Source: CAIXSC01 sp046349915 (GTDB lineage Bacteria > Planctomycetota > Planctomycetia > Pirellulales > Pirellulaceae). Taken from it: DNA of 64,000 nucleotides. The translations under genes were made by a program, and so were the position numbers. This document shows, one piece after another, positions 1-8,330 of this stretch; the stretch's first letter is position 1; every line of letters starts with the position of its first letter. The stretch is from assembly GCA_046349915.1 (NCBI GenBank), contig JAXMBL010000006.1, positions 186,001-250,000 of the forward strand, read 5' to 3'. The notes below the pieces were generated by a model, which did not search any database, was not told where the DNA came from, and saw only the letters and a list, made by a program, of their open reading frames with translations.

Positions 1-1
1 G

Positions 2-976
2 CTCTTCCGCAGCACGGAACTTCGTCAGCAGAAGTGGCGTATCAAGCAGCGTGAGCTGGAATTGATCTCCGCCAAGAACACCTTGTTGCCTTGGCTCAGC
101 TTGACCACCACTGGCCGCTGGGTGGGCGTCGGCGATGAACTGATTCAGTCGAGCCGCACGGGCCGCGATTTGGCCGCCCCAGGCAATGGCAATCCCAACC
201 TGGGACTGGGTTCGACCGCATTCGAGTCGCTCACGGGCGGCGAATACGGCGAGGCGTTCGTCCAGTTGGACTTCTTGCCCGCACAGTTTGGAGCTCGTCG
301 TGAATTGGCCTCGGTTCGCAACGCTCAGTTGGGCCTGGCTCGAGCCAAAGCTCATCTCGAAGACATGGAACTCAACCAATCCCATCTCATGACGTCGGCG
401 ATTCGCGAGTTGGACGCCAACTACACAATCACGCAGACGAACTTCAACTGGTGGGCCGCCACTCAGAAGGAAGTGGAAGCCTTCGAGACGTTGTACGAAG
501 GCGGCAAGGCCACCCTGGACCTCGTCCTGGAAGCTCAACGCAAACGCTCTCAGGCACAAGTTCAGTACTATCGCTCGCTGACCGACTACAACAAGTCGCT
601 CGCCAACGTCCACTACCGCAAGGGTTCGCTTCTCGAACACAGCAACGTCTTCTTGACCGAAGGCGAGTGGCCGGTGAAGGCTTACGAGGACGCCATCGAG
701 AAGGCTCGAGCACGTGACGCCGCGATCTACATGAACTACGGCTGGACTCGTCCGCGAGTGGTAAGCCAGGGACCGGTCGAACAGCACACGGGCACCTCGG
801 AACGCGAAGCCCAATCGGCAGAACAGCGATCGGCCGCACCGATTCCGATGTCGGACGATGAAGAGCCCGCCGCGGAGGACGAACAGGGACCACCGATCGG
901 TCCCGTCACTGAGGCCGATAGCGAGCAACAGCCGCAGCTGATCCAGGTCTCCGGTTCGCTTCGCCGAGTTCGCTAG
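2..976 (+). CDS. TolC-family outer-membrane efflux protein, 5' truncated
   Basis: The reading frame is open from the window edge, so the N-terminus lies outside. About 325 residues are visible. The segment with NAQLGLARAKAHLED, followed by long heptad-like helices containing QAQVQYYRSLTDYNKSLANVHYRKGSLLE, split here by many Ala/Gln/Tyr positions, is typical of the second half of TolC/OEP proteins, which form the outer-membrane duct of type I and RND exporters. The motif around QYYRSLTDYNKSLANV is the usual second-repeat coiled-coil helix. The C-terminal 90 residues are acidic and proline-rich with no predicted fold, unlike short TolC tails. No partner inner-membrane pump or adaptor is in view; these would be upstream. 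A strong hairpin follows the stop codon. Confidence 0.75.
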   Translation, partial: LFRSTELRQQKWRIKQRELELISAKNTLLPWLSLTTTGRWVGVGDELIQSSRTGRDLAAPGNGNPNLGLGSTAFESLTGGEYGEAFVQLDFLPAQFGARRELASVRNAQLGLARAKAHLEDMELNQSHLMTSAIRELDANYTITQTNFNWWAATQKEVEAFETLYEGGKATLDLVLEAQRKRSQAQVQYYRSLTDYNKSLANVHYRKGSLLEHSNVFLTEGEWPVKAYEDAIEKARARDAAIYMNYGWTRPRVVSQGPVEQHTGTSEREAQSAEQRSAAPIPMSDDEEPAAEDEQGPPIGPVTEADSEQQPQLIQVSGSLRRVR

Positions 977-988
977 CGAATGACAAGA

Positions 989-1020
989 ATTGCGGGGAGG
1001 CTCTTCACCCTGTCCCCGCA
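989..1020 (+). terminator. Hairpin terminator after the TolC-like gene
   Basis: Perfect 9-bp inverted repeat TTGCGGGGA (989-997) and TCCCCGCAA (1012-1020) with a 14-nt loop, starting 12 nt after the stop codon. There is no U-tract, so it could be a Rho-dependent or RNA-stabilising stem rather than an intrinsic terminator. Confidence 0.5.
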
Positions 1021-1036
1021 ATGCCTGCCCACACAT

Positions 1037-1094
1037 CCACCGCCAAGGATTAGAATCTTGAACGACTTGGCGGTGGTTAGTCTCGCAGCGAGAC
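1037..1094. terminator. Two further hairpins before tmk
   Basis: A perfect 11-bp stem CCACCGCCAAG (1037-1047) / CTTGGCGGTGG (1066-1076) with an 18-nt loop is followed at once by a 6-bp stem GTCTCG/CGAGAC (1080-1094). With the stem at 989-1020 this makes three hairpins in about 105 bases. They probably separate the TolC-type transcript from tmk or act in the tmk leader. Confidence 0.4.
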
Positions 1095-1130
1095 CGACCC
1101 GCATGACCTTTGAAGAGTGGATGACGCGGG

Positions 1131-1736
1131 ATGTTCGTGACGTTTGATGGCGTGGACGGGGCAGGCAAAACGACTCAAATCGCTCTTTTCGTGGAGTGGT
1201 TGAAATCTCGCGGACATGAGGTCGTCCTCTGCCGCGATCCCGGATCGACATCGCTGGGAAACGAGCTGCGCAAGATTTTGCTGCACGGAAATGAGCTCCA
1301 CATCGACGGCCGGGCCGAGATGTTCCTCTACATGGCCGCTCGTGCTCAACTGGTAGCCGAAGTGATTCGCCCCGCGATCGCCGCGAATCGGATCGTGGTA
1401 TCCGACCGCTTCCTACTCGCAAACATCGTCTATCAGGGATACGCGGGTGGTCTCGGACCCGACTTGGTCCGAAATGTGGGCGAACAAGCGGTCGATGGCG
1501 TTAAACCTCATCTAACGCTTGTTCTCGACATGCCCGCCGAGGCCGCCGCCGCTCGCATCGACCGACAGCTCGATCGCATGGAATCCAAAGGACTCGACTA
1601 TCTGCGCGCCGTCCGCGAGGGCTTCCTCGCCGAGGCACGACTCGATCCCGAACGACTCGTTCTGATCGACGCCCAAGGCACACGCGAAGAAGTGCGTGAT
1701 CGCATCCTCGACGCGGCGATCGCGCACGGTCTTTGA
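1131..1736 (+). CDS. tmk: Thymidylate kinase
   Basis: 201 aa, the usual length. It phosphorylates dTMP to dTDP with ATP, in the cytoplasm, an essential step of dTTP synthesis. The N-terminus is FVTFDGVDGAGKTTQ, the P-loop with the GxDGxGKTTQ signature of dTMP kinases. The nucleotide-binding DR motif is seen in VVSDRFLLANIVYQGYAGGL, and the Arg of CRDPGSTSLGNELR matches the conserved RxPG(G/S)T element that contacts dTMP. The LID region contains AAARIDRQLDRMESK. It is monocistronic in appearance, with hairpins upstream and a promoter for the next gene downstream. Confidence 0.95.
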   Translation: MFVTFDGVDGAGKTTQIALFVEWLKSRGHEVVLCRDPGSTSLGNELRKILLHGNELHIDGRAEMFLYMAARAQLVAEVIRPAIAANRIVVSDRFLLANIVYQGYAGGLGPDLVRNVGEQAVDGVKPHLTLVLDMPAEAAAARIDRQLDRMESKGLDYLRAVREGFLAEARLDPERLVLIDAQGTREEVRDRILDAAIAHGL

Positions 1737-1770
1737 TCCGTGCCGTATCAGTCGTGATTCCACCATAAAT

Positions 1771-1800
1771 TGGAATTCGTGGGATTCGAGGAATTCGTGG
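1771..1800. repeat. Short tandem repeat of about 10 nt
   Basis: Three degenerate units based on GGAATTCGTGG lie head to tail between tmk and the next gene. Other short EcoRI-site-rich palindromes of the window (GGAATTC...) look similar, so it may be a decayed copy of the same palindromic family. Confidence 0.35.
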
Positions 1801-1881
1801 TCGACCAACTCTTGTCTCTCGCAATTGCGACTGCGGCGAACTTTGCGCTTACCATCTAGCACGCCCGCAGCATGCGGCAAA

Positions 1882-1910
1882 TTGCTTTCGCGGTACGAGA
1901 CTGCTAGAGT
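1882..1910 (+). promoter_or_regulatory. Sigma-70-like promoter for the gene at 1967
   Basis: TTGCTT (1882-1887), a 17-nt spacer and TAGAGT (1905-1910) match a sigma-70 promoter at 3-4 of 6 positions in each box. A start near 1917 would leave a leader of about 50 nt. The prediction is by eye only. Confidence 0.35.
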
Positions 1911-1966
1911 GGCTCACTCCCCTAACACTGAGCCGCTAACTACTTCCCCAAGCTAGGGATTTCGTC

Positions 1967-4855
1967 ATGACTGCCGCCCAACTGCGCTGGTTTGCGTTGC
2001 TCACGCTGCTGCTTCTGACCAGCTCGACTCCGAGTGTTTCGGCTCAAGAATCCGCGAAGTTCAAAGTCATCAACGACACGAACCAACCGTTGAAGATCTT
2101 GTGGATTGGCCCCAACAACCGTGAACGCGAATACGGCACGATCACGCCCGGAGAAGAGGCGAATGGTGTAACGACGATCGGCCAACGCTTCATTCTCCGC
2201 AATGCGGTCACCGGCCAGATGGTGCGGTTGATTGAGATCGTCGAGCCCGAAGACACTTGGCGAGTACGCCGACCTGGTGAGGCGCCCAAGTCGCAACGTG
2301 GCGATCCCGCGCTGCTCAACGTAGCCAATCGAACTTCGCTGCCACTCGCGATCAGCTGGATGAACGGAGCGAATGAAGAGCCCATCGGTTCGCTCGGCGC
2401 CGGCGAATCCCGCACTCTCAATACAACCGTCGGTCACACAATTCGATTTCGCACACCAGACGGCGACGAAGCCATTCCCGCTCATACGATGACATTGCGG
2501 GAGGAAGAGATCAGCATCACTCGCGGCAGCAACCTCCAGGCGCCTCGCCCGAATCCCCTGCCACAACCACCGATTCCAACTCGGCCGAATCGGCGTCAAC
2601 GCCCCATGCCCATGCCCATGCCGATGCCGATGCCTGAACCGAACAATGATCCTAGCCCCCCGCCGCCTGGCAGGCTAATCAACGTACCGTCGTACGGCGG
2701 AATGACGATTGACGAGGCATCCACTCAGCCGGCGAATGGTCTCGCCATCAAGTTAATCGCCGTGGGCGCCCCTCCGACCCCCGACAAAGCCGGCACGATC
2801 GTCTTTCAGCGCCCGCCAGGAGGCGCCGAGGCGCCAGCGGGGTCGACCGTCACGTTGTATCACTTCACGGTAGCCAATCAGCGCCCCAATCCCCGCCCTG
2901 CACCACGGCCCGATCCGCGGCCAAATCCCACGCCGACTCCCGCAGGCGTCACCACCTACTGGCTCGGCCGTAAAGGAGGGCCAGATAACGGTCAGTTGAT
3001 TTACGACGTGCGAGTCCCCGACTATTTCTTGCAGTGGATGCAGGAGAAAACGTCGTGCGGTGGAGGGTCTCGCTACGAACGCACCATTAATGGCGTGAGC
3101 TACGTATTCACGAAACAGACCTTTAGCTGGGACACGAATCGCTCGGGAAGCAATCCCGCGCGAACGGGCCAGATCGGCATTCGCACCGACCTGCAATTTG
3201 GGCTGGATTGGAAATATGAAGAACGACTTCGCTCGCCGGAAGCAAGCCAGCTACGCAGCGCCTTGGATTCCCTGGCCAGCGACTTGAATGGCAATCCTTC
3301 CTGGAAGGAAGCCCGCGCGGTGACTATCGTGGAAACTCAAACCGAGACACCGCCCGATTTAACAATCAGTACGTCAACGCTCTTTGACACGGCGGACTCC
3401 AAGTCGGAGCACAGCACCTTTCACGCGGAAAAGCCCCAGATTCTGGTCATTCCTCATAATGGATCTTTCTTCGCGGCGTGGCAGAAATACGACTCGGGCG
3501 TTTCAAAAGGGCCCATGTTGGCGAGATTCGACGTCGATGCCTCAGGCAATGGCTACTCGAAGGTCTGGGAAAAGAACCTATCGCTCGAACTGCTGGGCGG
3601 CTTCGCGATGGAGCCCTCGAATGGTGGTCTTTATGTATTGACGACCAACAAAGAAGACCTTGGCTCCGAACTGAGTTCGACGACCTATCGACGAGGAATC
3701 GTCGAGTTGAGTCGATTCGACTTGGACGGAAACGAAGTCTGGCGCCGCGATGTCAATAGCGTCGAGTTCTTAGGCGAGCCGGTGGATGGGAAATACGAGA
3801 ACGCGATCTTCTCTCCGATGATTGATGGCACGGGAAGCCTCGAGATCGGCGGCGGCAAACTGCTCATCTCGGTCAGTTCGAACAGCCTTCCCGACTACGG
3901 AATCAGTTCACGTCATCAAGGCGCCCGCTACATTGTGGCGGATCTCGATGGCAATGGGTTGAAAACGGTGGGAGGTCCCAGTTGGCGACACTCGTTCGAC
4001 CAGCGAGTTCGTTTTGACGGGACTGACTTCGTATTCATGGATCTAGGAGACGCCGGTTGGTTCATGCCGGGATCGGGAATCACTGTGCGCAAGATCAAGC
4101 CTACCGACTCAGGCGCCACCTTGCCCGAGAACCTGGAAGGGACCTACATCTATGCTCGGCTATCCGACATGACCCCAGGCAGCAACTCGACCTTCACTTC
4201 CATGGGCGATATCCTGCCTGGAAAAGTCGGATATGTCGCGTTGTTCTCCAGCGAAAGAAACAACGATACCTCTCCTCGCGATAGTTTCTCGCAGCCAGTC
4301 CTCGAACCGAGGAATCTTGGGCTAGTCCACGTTACCAGGGACTTTGATCAAGTGCGTGAGAGTCGCTGGGGCGGACCGTCGGCGCCTCCCCGGCAAGGCA
4401 ATGTCATCATCAATGAATCAAGCGAACCCGTTCAGATCAATATCACTCGTAGCGTAGTCGACAGCGATGGAGAGACGGTTACCGTGGTTCGACCTGACAA
4501 ACCCGCTAAGAGCTTCGTTCGCACCGGTGTCGTCTGGCTAACGAATTACTCGACGGGCATCAGCGTCGAACGTCCCAAACTCTTGCCAGTGGGCGACAAC
4601 CAATTCGCTTGTCTGTGGGAAGAATGGAGCTACCTGGGCGCCAATTTGACCTACCAGTCGACGCAAGCCATGCTCGTCGACGAACGAGGTTCCGTCTTGA
4701 AACCTGCTCGGCCCATTAACGCCCGACTCTGTCCTAACGGCGCCGATCGAACGATGGGTCCGCACTTCTTCTCGGGCGACTCGGGTAGAAACATCATCAC
4801 CGTCTACACGGTGAACTCGGAATTGGAAGTTACCGAAATTACCCTGCACCTGTGA
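1967..4855 (+). CDS. Large secreted protein with VHL-like repeats and a PASTA-like domain
   Basis: 962 aa, exported: residues 1-26 form a signal peptide (hydrophobic LLTLLLLTS, cleavage after SVSA-Q). Residues about 33-90 and 115-165 are two related beta domains of the form N-x-T-x-x-P-L-x-I-x-W followed by PGE and T-x-x-G-x-x-F; this resembles the beta domain of VHL-like proteins. A proline-rich hinge with an MPMPMPMP tract follows (213-223), then a PASTA-like unit at about 237-300 (starts VPSYGGMTIDEA, ends in a GSTVTLYHF strand) and a second proline-rich hinge (303-327). The C-terminal 600 residues look like a beta-rich repeat or propeller with many Asp/Gly turns. No catalytic site is recognisable. 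Function unknown; a matrix or surface-binding role is plausible. Confidence 0.7.
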   Translation: MTAAQLRWFALLTLLLLTSSTPSVSAQESAKFKVINDTNQPLKILWIGPNNREREYGTITPGEEANGVTTIGQRFILRNAVTGQMVRLIEIVEPEDTWRVRRPGEAPKSQRGDPALLNVANRTSLPLAISWMNGANEEPIGSLGAGESRTLNTTVGHTIRFRTPDGDEAIPAHTMTLREEEISITRGSNLQAPRPNPLPQPPIPTRPNRRQRPMPMPMPMPMPEPNNDPSPPPPGRLINVPSYGGMTIDEASTQPANGLAIKLIAVGAPPTPDKAGTIVFQRPPGGAEAPAGSTVTLYHFTVANQRPNPRPAPRPDPRPNPTPTPAGVTTYWLGRKGGPDNGQLIYDVRVPDYFLQWMQEKTSCGGGSRYERTINGVSYVFTKQTFSWDTNRSGSNPARTGQIGIRTDLQFGLDWKYEERLRSPEASQLRSALDSLASDLNGNPSWKEARAVTIVETQTETPPDLTISTSTLFDTADSKSEHSTFHAEKPQILVIPHNGSFFAAWQKYDSGVSKGPMLARFDVDASGNGYSKVWEKNLSLELLGGFAMEPSNGGLYVLTTNKEDLGSELSSTTYRRGIVELSRFDLDGNEVWRRDVNSVEFLGEPVDGKYENAIFSPMIDGTGSLEIGGGKLLISVSSNSLPDYGISSRHQGARYIVADLDGNGLKTVGGPSWRHSFDQRVRFDGTDFVFMDLGDAGWFMPGSGITVRKIKPTDSGATLPENLEGTYIYARLSDMTPGSNSTFTSMGDILPGKVGYVALFSSERNNDTSPRDSFSQPVLEPRNLGLVHVTRDFDQVRESRWGGPSAPPRQGNVIINESSEPVQINITRSVVDSDGETVTVVRPDKPAKSFVRTGVVWLTNYSTGISVERPKLLPVGDNQFACLWEEWSYLGANLTYQSTQAMLVDERGSVLKPARPINARLCPNGADRTMGPHFFSGDSGRNIITVYTVNSELEVTEITLHL

Positions 4856-4933
4856 GCCGACGGACCGAAGATGCTGCCGCCGTAATTCCGCACCCGACAC
4901 GTACACCACCCCACACGTACACCTTGTGACAAT

Positions 4934-7900
4934 ATGATTGTGAATGCCCTCGTTCGCTTACGTCGCATCACGACGTTGATTGCCGCTTTACTCGTATCGC
5001 TGGTCTCGCTGCAACCCTCCGACTGCGGTTTCCTCGCAGCGGCCGAAACGCTCACCCAGCCCGCTTCGTACGCGGATTGGCGGCACTCGGGTTCGATCTG
5101 GCTGCTCACAACCCCGGAAGGCGCGAATCTTCCTGCCGGTACTCGCATCGAACATTTCCCGACGCTCGTGCAACTCCATCGAGATTTCTTTGACTTCAGC
5201 CAGGCGCAACCGCACGGTGAAGATCTACGATTCTCGACCAACACCGGCGAGCCGCTCGCGTTCCAAATCGAAGAATGGGATGCGGAACAGGGATCGGCCA
5301 GCGTGTGGGTTCGAGTACCGCTGATCCAAGGAAACTCCCGACAAGAAATCAGATTGCATTGGGGCAATCCGAAGGCGAGCGGCGAGTCCAATGGCGCGGC
5401 CGTGTTCAACGAATCAAACGGCTACCTAAGCGTTTGGCACATGGCAGATCCGGTAAGCGACGAAACGGGTAGGCTCACCAGCACCGACACCGGATCACAG
5501 GCGACCGCGGGAATCATCGGCGGCGCACGACGCTTCTCCGAGGGCCAAGGGATTTTTGGCGGCGACAAGATCGCCGACTACCCGACGGGCGCCAACTCGC
5601 ACAGCACGGAATTGTGGTTTCGGCCCGAACGGCCCAATGTCACCCTGATCGGATGGGGCAACGAACAAGCTCAGGGCAAAGTGGTCATGCAGTTTCGCAG
5701 CCCTCCCCATATTCAGATGGATTGCTACTTCTCTGGCGGCAACGTCGCTGGCGAGACTCGTGTTCCTCTGGGCGAGTGGACTCACGTCGTGCACACCTAT
5801 CGAGAGGGCGAGGCGCGAATTTACGTGAACGGCGTGCTCGATGGGACCAACACCAAGAACGGCGGCCCGCTCAAGATCCAAAGTCCTGCTCGACTGTTTC
5901 TGGGAGGATGGTACCACCGGTACGACTTTGTCGGCGATCTCGACGAAGTTCGAGTGTCGCAAGTCGTCCGCTCGCCTGAATGGATCAAGCTGCAATACGA
6001 GAATCAAAAACCCAATCAGTCCTTCGTGGGCTGCTTGGTCCGTCCAGGAAACGACTTTTCGGTCTCGCATCAGCAACTGGTCGTGGCGGAAAACCGTACC
6101 GCGACCGTTCGCATGCAAGCGGACGGCGCACAGAAAGTTCAGTGGATTCTGCGGCGCGAAGGGCGTGAAAGCGTCGTCGCCGCTGATCGACTGTCCTACG
6201 AGTTTGCCGCGGGGCGAGTGACGGGGAAAACGTCGGCGACACTCACCGCGAAGGCGATCTATGCGAATGAAGTAAAGACTCAAGACATCGCGATCACCAT
6301 CAGCGACGATGTTCCCGAGCCCGCCTTCACGTTGACCGCTCCCCAAGAGTGGGATGGCCGTCAAACCGTGGAACTCGCGCCCACAATCTCCAACCTCGCC
6401 GAGATGCGTGCCCGAGGCGCGGGAGACGTTCATATCGACTGGAGTTGTGACGGCGTGGCGGTCATCCAGCGAGTCGATTCGGGCAAGTTGATCCTGAAGC
6501 GGGCTCAAGGCAGCGGAGTTTTGAGAGTGACCGCCGCAATCAGCAACGGCGGGGCGAAGGTCGAACAGACCGCCGTGATCGCCGTGCAAGAACCCAAGGT
6601 GGATCGCGAGACATGGATCGCTCGACCACGTGACCAAGAGGAACGCCCCGAAGACAATCAGTTCTTCGCCCGTGACGGCATGGGGCCTGATGGCCAGCCT
6701 TACGGCTCGCTCGTTTACGCCGGTGTACTCGCCGAGGCATCACCCACCGATTCGGTCTTTGTGCGGGTGTTCGCGGACGATCGACCGTATGCGACGAAAA
6801 CAGCCGCTCTCGACGCCGACAAGAAGTACTCGCTGTCGATCCCGCTGAAGCCCGGGTTAGTGAAGTATCGTTGCGAGTTTGGTCGGAAGAGCGGCGACCG
6901 CGAGGAGGTGCTGCACACTGCGCATAACCTCATATGTGGCGACGCATTTCTGATCATCGGTCAATCGAACGCCGTGGCAACCGATTTCGGCAAAGAGAAT
7001 CCTTTGGCGGCGAGTGAGTGGGTGCGCACGTTCGGCGCTACCGCTGGCGACCCGAATGGTTCGCGTTTGAAACAGTGGGCCAACGCGGAAGCTCGCAGCC
7101 CCGGCGGCAAGTCGGAGATTGGTTATTGGGGTATGGAGTTGGGACGACGCTTAGTCGCAACTGAACGAGTCCCGGTTTGTATTCTGAACGGAGCGGTCGG
7201 AGGCACTCGCATTGATCAGCATCAGCGCAATGAGGATGATCCGACCGACGTTCGTACGATTTATGGTCGACTGTTGTGGCGAGTGCGGCAGGCCAAGCTG
7301 ACTCATGGCATCCGCGCGATCATTTGGCATCAGGGCGAGAACGACCAAGGCGCGGATGGTCCGACGGGCGGTTATGGGTACGAAACCTATCGGCAGTTGT
7401 TCGTAAGTTTGGCCGCCAGCTGGAAAGAAGATTATCCCAACATCGAGCACTACTACGCGTTTCAGATCTGGCCCAAGGCGTGTGCCATGGGGAGCAAGGG
7501 CTCCGACAATCGCTTACGCGAAGTTCAACGCAACTTGCCGCGATTTTTCTCCCGCCTGAGCATTATCTCGACGCTCGGCATCAAGCCACCCGGCGGTTGC
7601 CACTACCCCGCCGCCGGTTACGCCGAGTTTGCTCGCTTCCTCCATCCCATGCTGCGCCACGACCTTTACGATTCCAGCATTCCTGCGCCCTCGCCACCCA
7701 ATTTGCGTCGGGCCTCCTTCGCATCCGCGCAGCGAGATACTCTTGTTTTGGAATTCGACCAACCGGTCGTCTGGTCCGACTCGCTCATCAGCCAGTTCCA
7801 TCTCGATGGAGTCGCCAAGCTGGTGAAATCTGGCGATGCGAACGGCGTGCGACTCATGCTCCACTTGCGCGAGCCGTCCAGTGCGAAGACGGTAACCTAC

Positions 7901-7996
7901 CTGGATAGCGCCAACTGGAGTCCGGACAACCTGCTCTATGGTGAGAACGGCCTCGCCGCACTCACATTCTGTGAAGTGCCGCTCGAGGCCAACTGA
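4934..7996 (+). CDS. Secreted DUF2341-LamG-sialate O-acetylesterase-like protein
   Basis: 1020 aa with an N-terminal signal region (hydrophobic TTLIAALLVSLVSL). Residues about 60-165 match DUF2341, often found beside lectin folds. About 180-360 is a LamG/concanavalin-type jelly roll, with GEWTHVVHTYREGEARIYVNG and FVGDLDEVRVS as its typical edge strands. Two Ig-like or cadherin-like segments follow. Residues about 665-940 are an SGNH/sialate O-acetylesterase (SASA) domain: block I IIGQSNA near 676, and IIWHQGENDQG as the conserved W-x-Q-G-E-x-D/N block. Such proteins remove O-acetyl groups from sialic acids or plant and algal polysaccharides outside the cell. The terminal block with the catalytic His is CHYPAAGYAEFA. 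The substrate cannot be deduced. Confidence 0.85.
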   Translation: MIVNALVRLRRITTLIAALLVSLVSLQPSDCGFLAAAETLTQPASYADWRHSGSIWLLTTPEGANLPAGTRIEHFPTLVQLHRDFFDFSQAQPHGEDLRFSTNTGEPLAFQIEEWDAEQGSASVWVRVPLIQGNSRQEIRLHWGNPKASGESNGAAVFNESNGYLSVWHMADPVSDETGRLTSTDTGSQATAGIIGGARRFSEGQGIFGGDKIADYPTGANSHSTELWFRPERPNVTLIGWGNEQAQGKVVMQFRSPPHIQMDCYFSGGNVAGETRVPLGEWTHVVHTYREGEARIYVNGVLDGTNTKNGGPLKIQSPARLFLGGWYHRYDFVGDLDEVRVSQVVRSPEWIKLQYENQKPNQSFVGCLVRPGNDFSVSHQQLVVAENRTATVRMQADGAQKVQWILRREGRESVVAADRLSYEFAAGRVTGKTSATLTAKAIYANEVKTQDIAITISDDVPEPAFTLTAPQEWDGRQTVELAPTISNLAEMRARGAGDVHIDWSCDGVAVIQRVDSGKLILKRAQGSGVLRVTAAISNGGAKVEQTAVIAVQEPKVDRETWIARPRDQEERPEDNQFFARDGMGPDGQPYGSLVYAGVLAEASPTDSVFVRVFADDRPYATKTAALDADKKYSLSIPLKPGLVKYRCEFGRKSGDREEVLHTAHNLICGDAFLIIGQSNAVATDFGKENPLAASEWVRTFGATAGDPNGSRLKQWANAEARSPGGKSEIGYWGMELGRRLVATERVPVCILNGAVGGTRIDQHQRNEDDPTDVRTIYGRLLWRVRQAKLTHGIRAIIWHQGENDQGADGPTGGYGYETYRQLFVSLAASWKEDYPNIEHYYAFQIWPKACAMGSKGSDNRLREVQRNLPRFFSRLSIISTLGIKPPGGCHYPAAGYAEFARFLHPMLRHDLYDSSIPAPSPPNLRRASFASAQRDTLVLEFDQPVVWSDSLISQFHLDGVAKLVKSGDANGVRLMLHLREPSSAKTVTYLDSANWSPDNLLYGENGLAALTFCEVPLEAN

Positions 7997-8003
7997 AATC
8001 CAG

Positions 8004-8170
8004 TACGACGGACTTCCAGTCCGTCGATCCGGCCCAGCGAGCGGCGAGTACCTCGCTGCATGCGGCCTACAACGCGGCTTGACTGGCGGCGATGGGCGCT
8101 CGCTGGCCAAGCGGCTTACCGCTCGCGAAGCGAGCGGGCTACTACCGTACGACGGACTTCCAGTCCGTCG
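8004..8170. repeat. Composite palindromic repeat, family A (copy 1)
   Basis: Two direct copies of a palindrome with core ACGGACTTCCAGTCCGT (23 bp units at 8004-8026 and 8148-8170) flank about 120 bp. The inner part contains a second palindrome, CGCTCGCGAAGCGAGCG, near 8120-8137. The same inner segment recurs at 56.7 kb and, inverted, at 62.3 kb. It fills most of the 334-bp gap after the gene ending at 7996. It has no ORF of its own. Confidence 0.85.
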
Positions 8171-8271
8171 CCAAGACATTTTCACCAAATCACTTACGTC
8201 GTTCGCAAGCAGCAAACCAAGAAAGTCTCCGGCGAATTTCCCCAAGATCTCCCCTGCGCGACAGAATATCA

Positions 8272-8296
8272 ATGTGATATCACTTTAGTATCACAT
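8272..8296. promoter_or_regulatory. Operator-like inverted repeat upstream of the SPFH/Arc pair
   Basis: ATGTGATA (8272-8279) is repeated inverted as TATCACAT (8289-8296) with a 9-nt spacer; inside it GTGATATCAC (8274-8283) is a perfect 10-bp palindrome. It lies 35-59 nt before the SPFH start codon. Overlapping palindromic half-sites suit a ribbon-helix-helix dimer-of-dimers, and such a protein is encoded just downstream, so autoregulation is a reasonable guess. Confidence 0.45.
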
Positions 8297-8330
8297 CAAC
8301 GCTCGCCGACCGGCGAGGGGAGTACAGGAA

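Noticed and set aside
8060..8290. Small reading frames across the family A repeats (for example at 8060-8548 or 9561-9761)
   Set aside because: They translate palindromes into the same TDFQSV/RTSSPS-type strings in several places; no RBS, no conserved fold. They are repeat translations.
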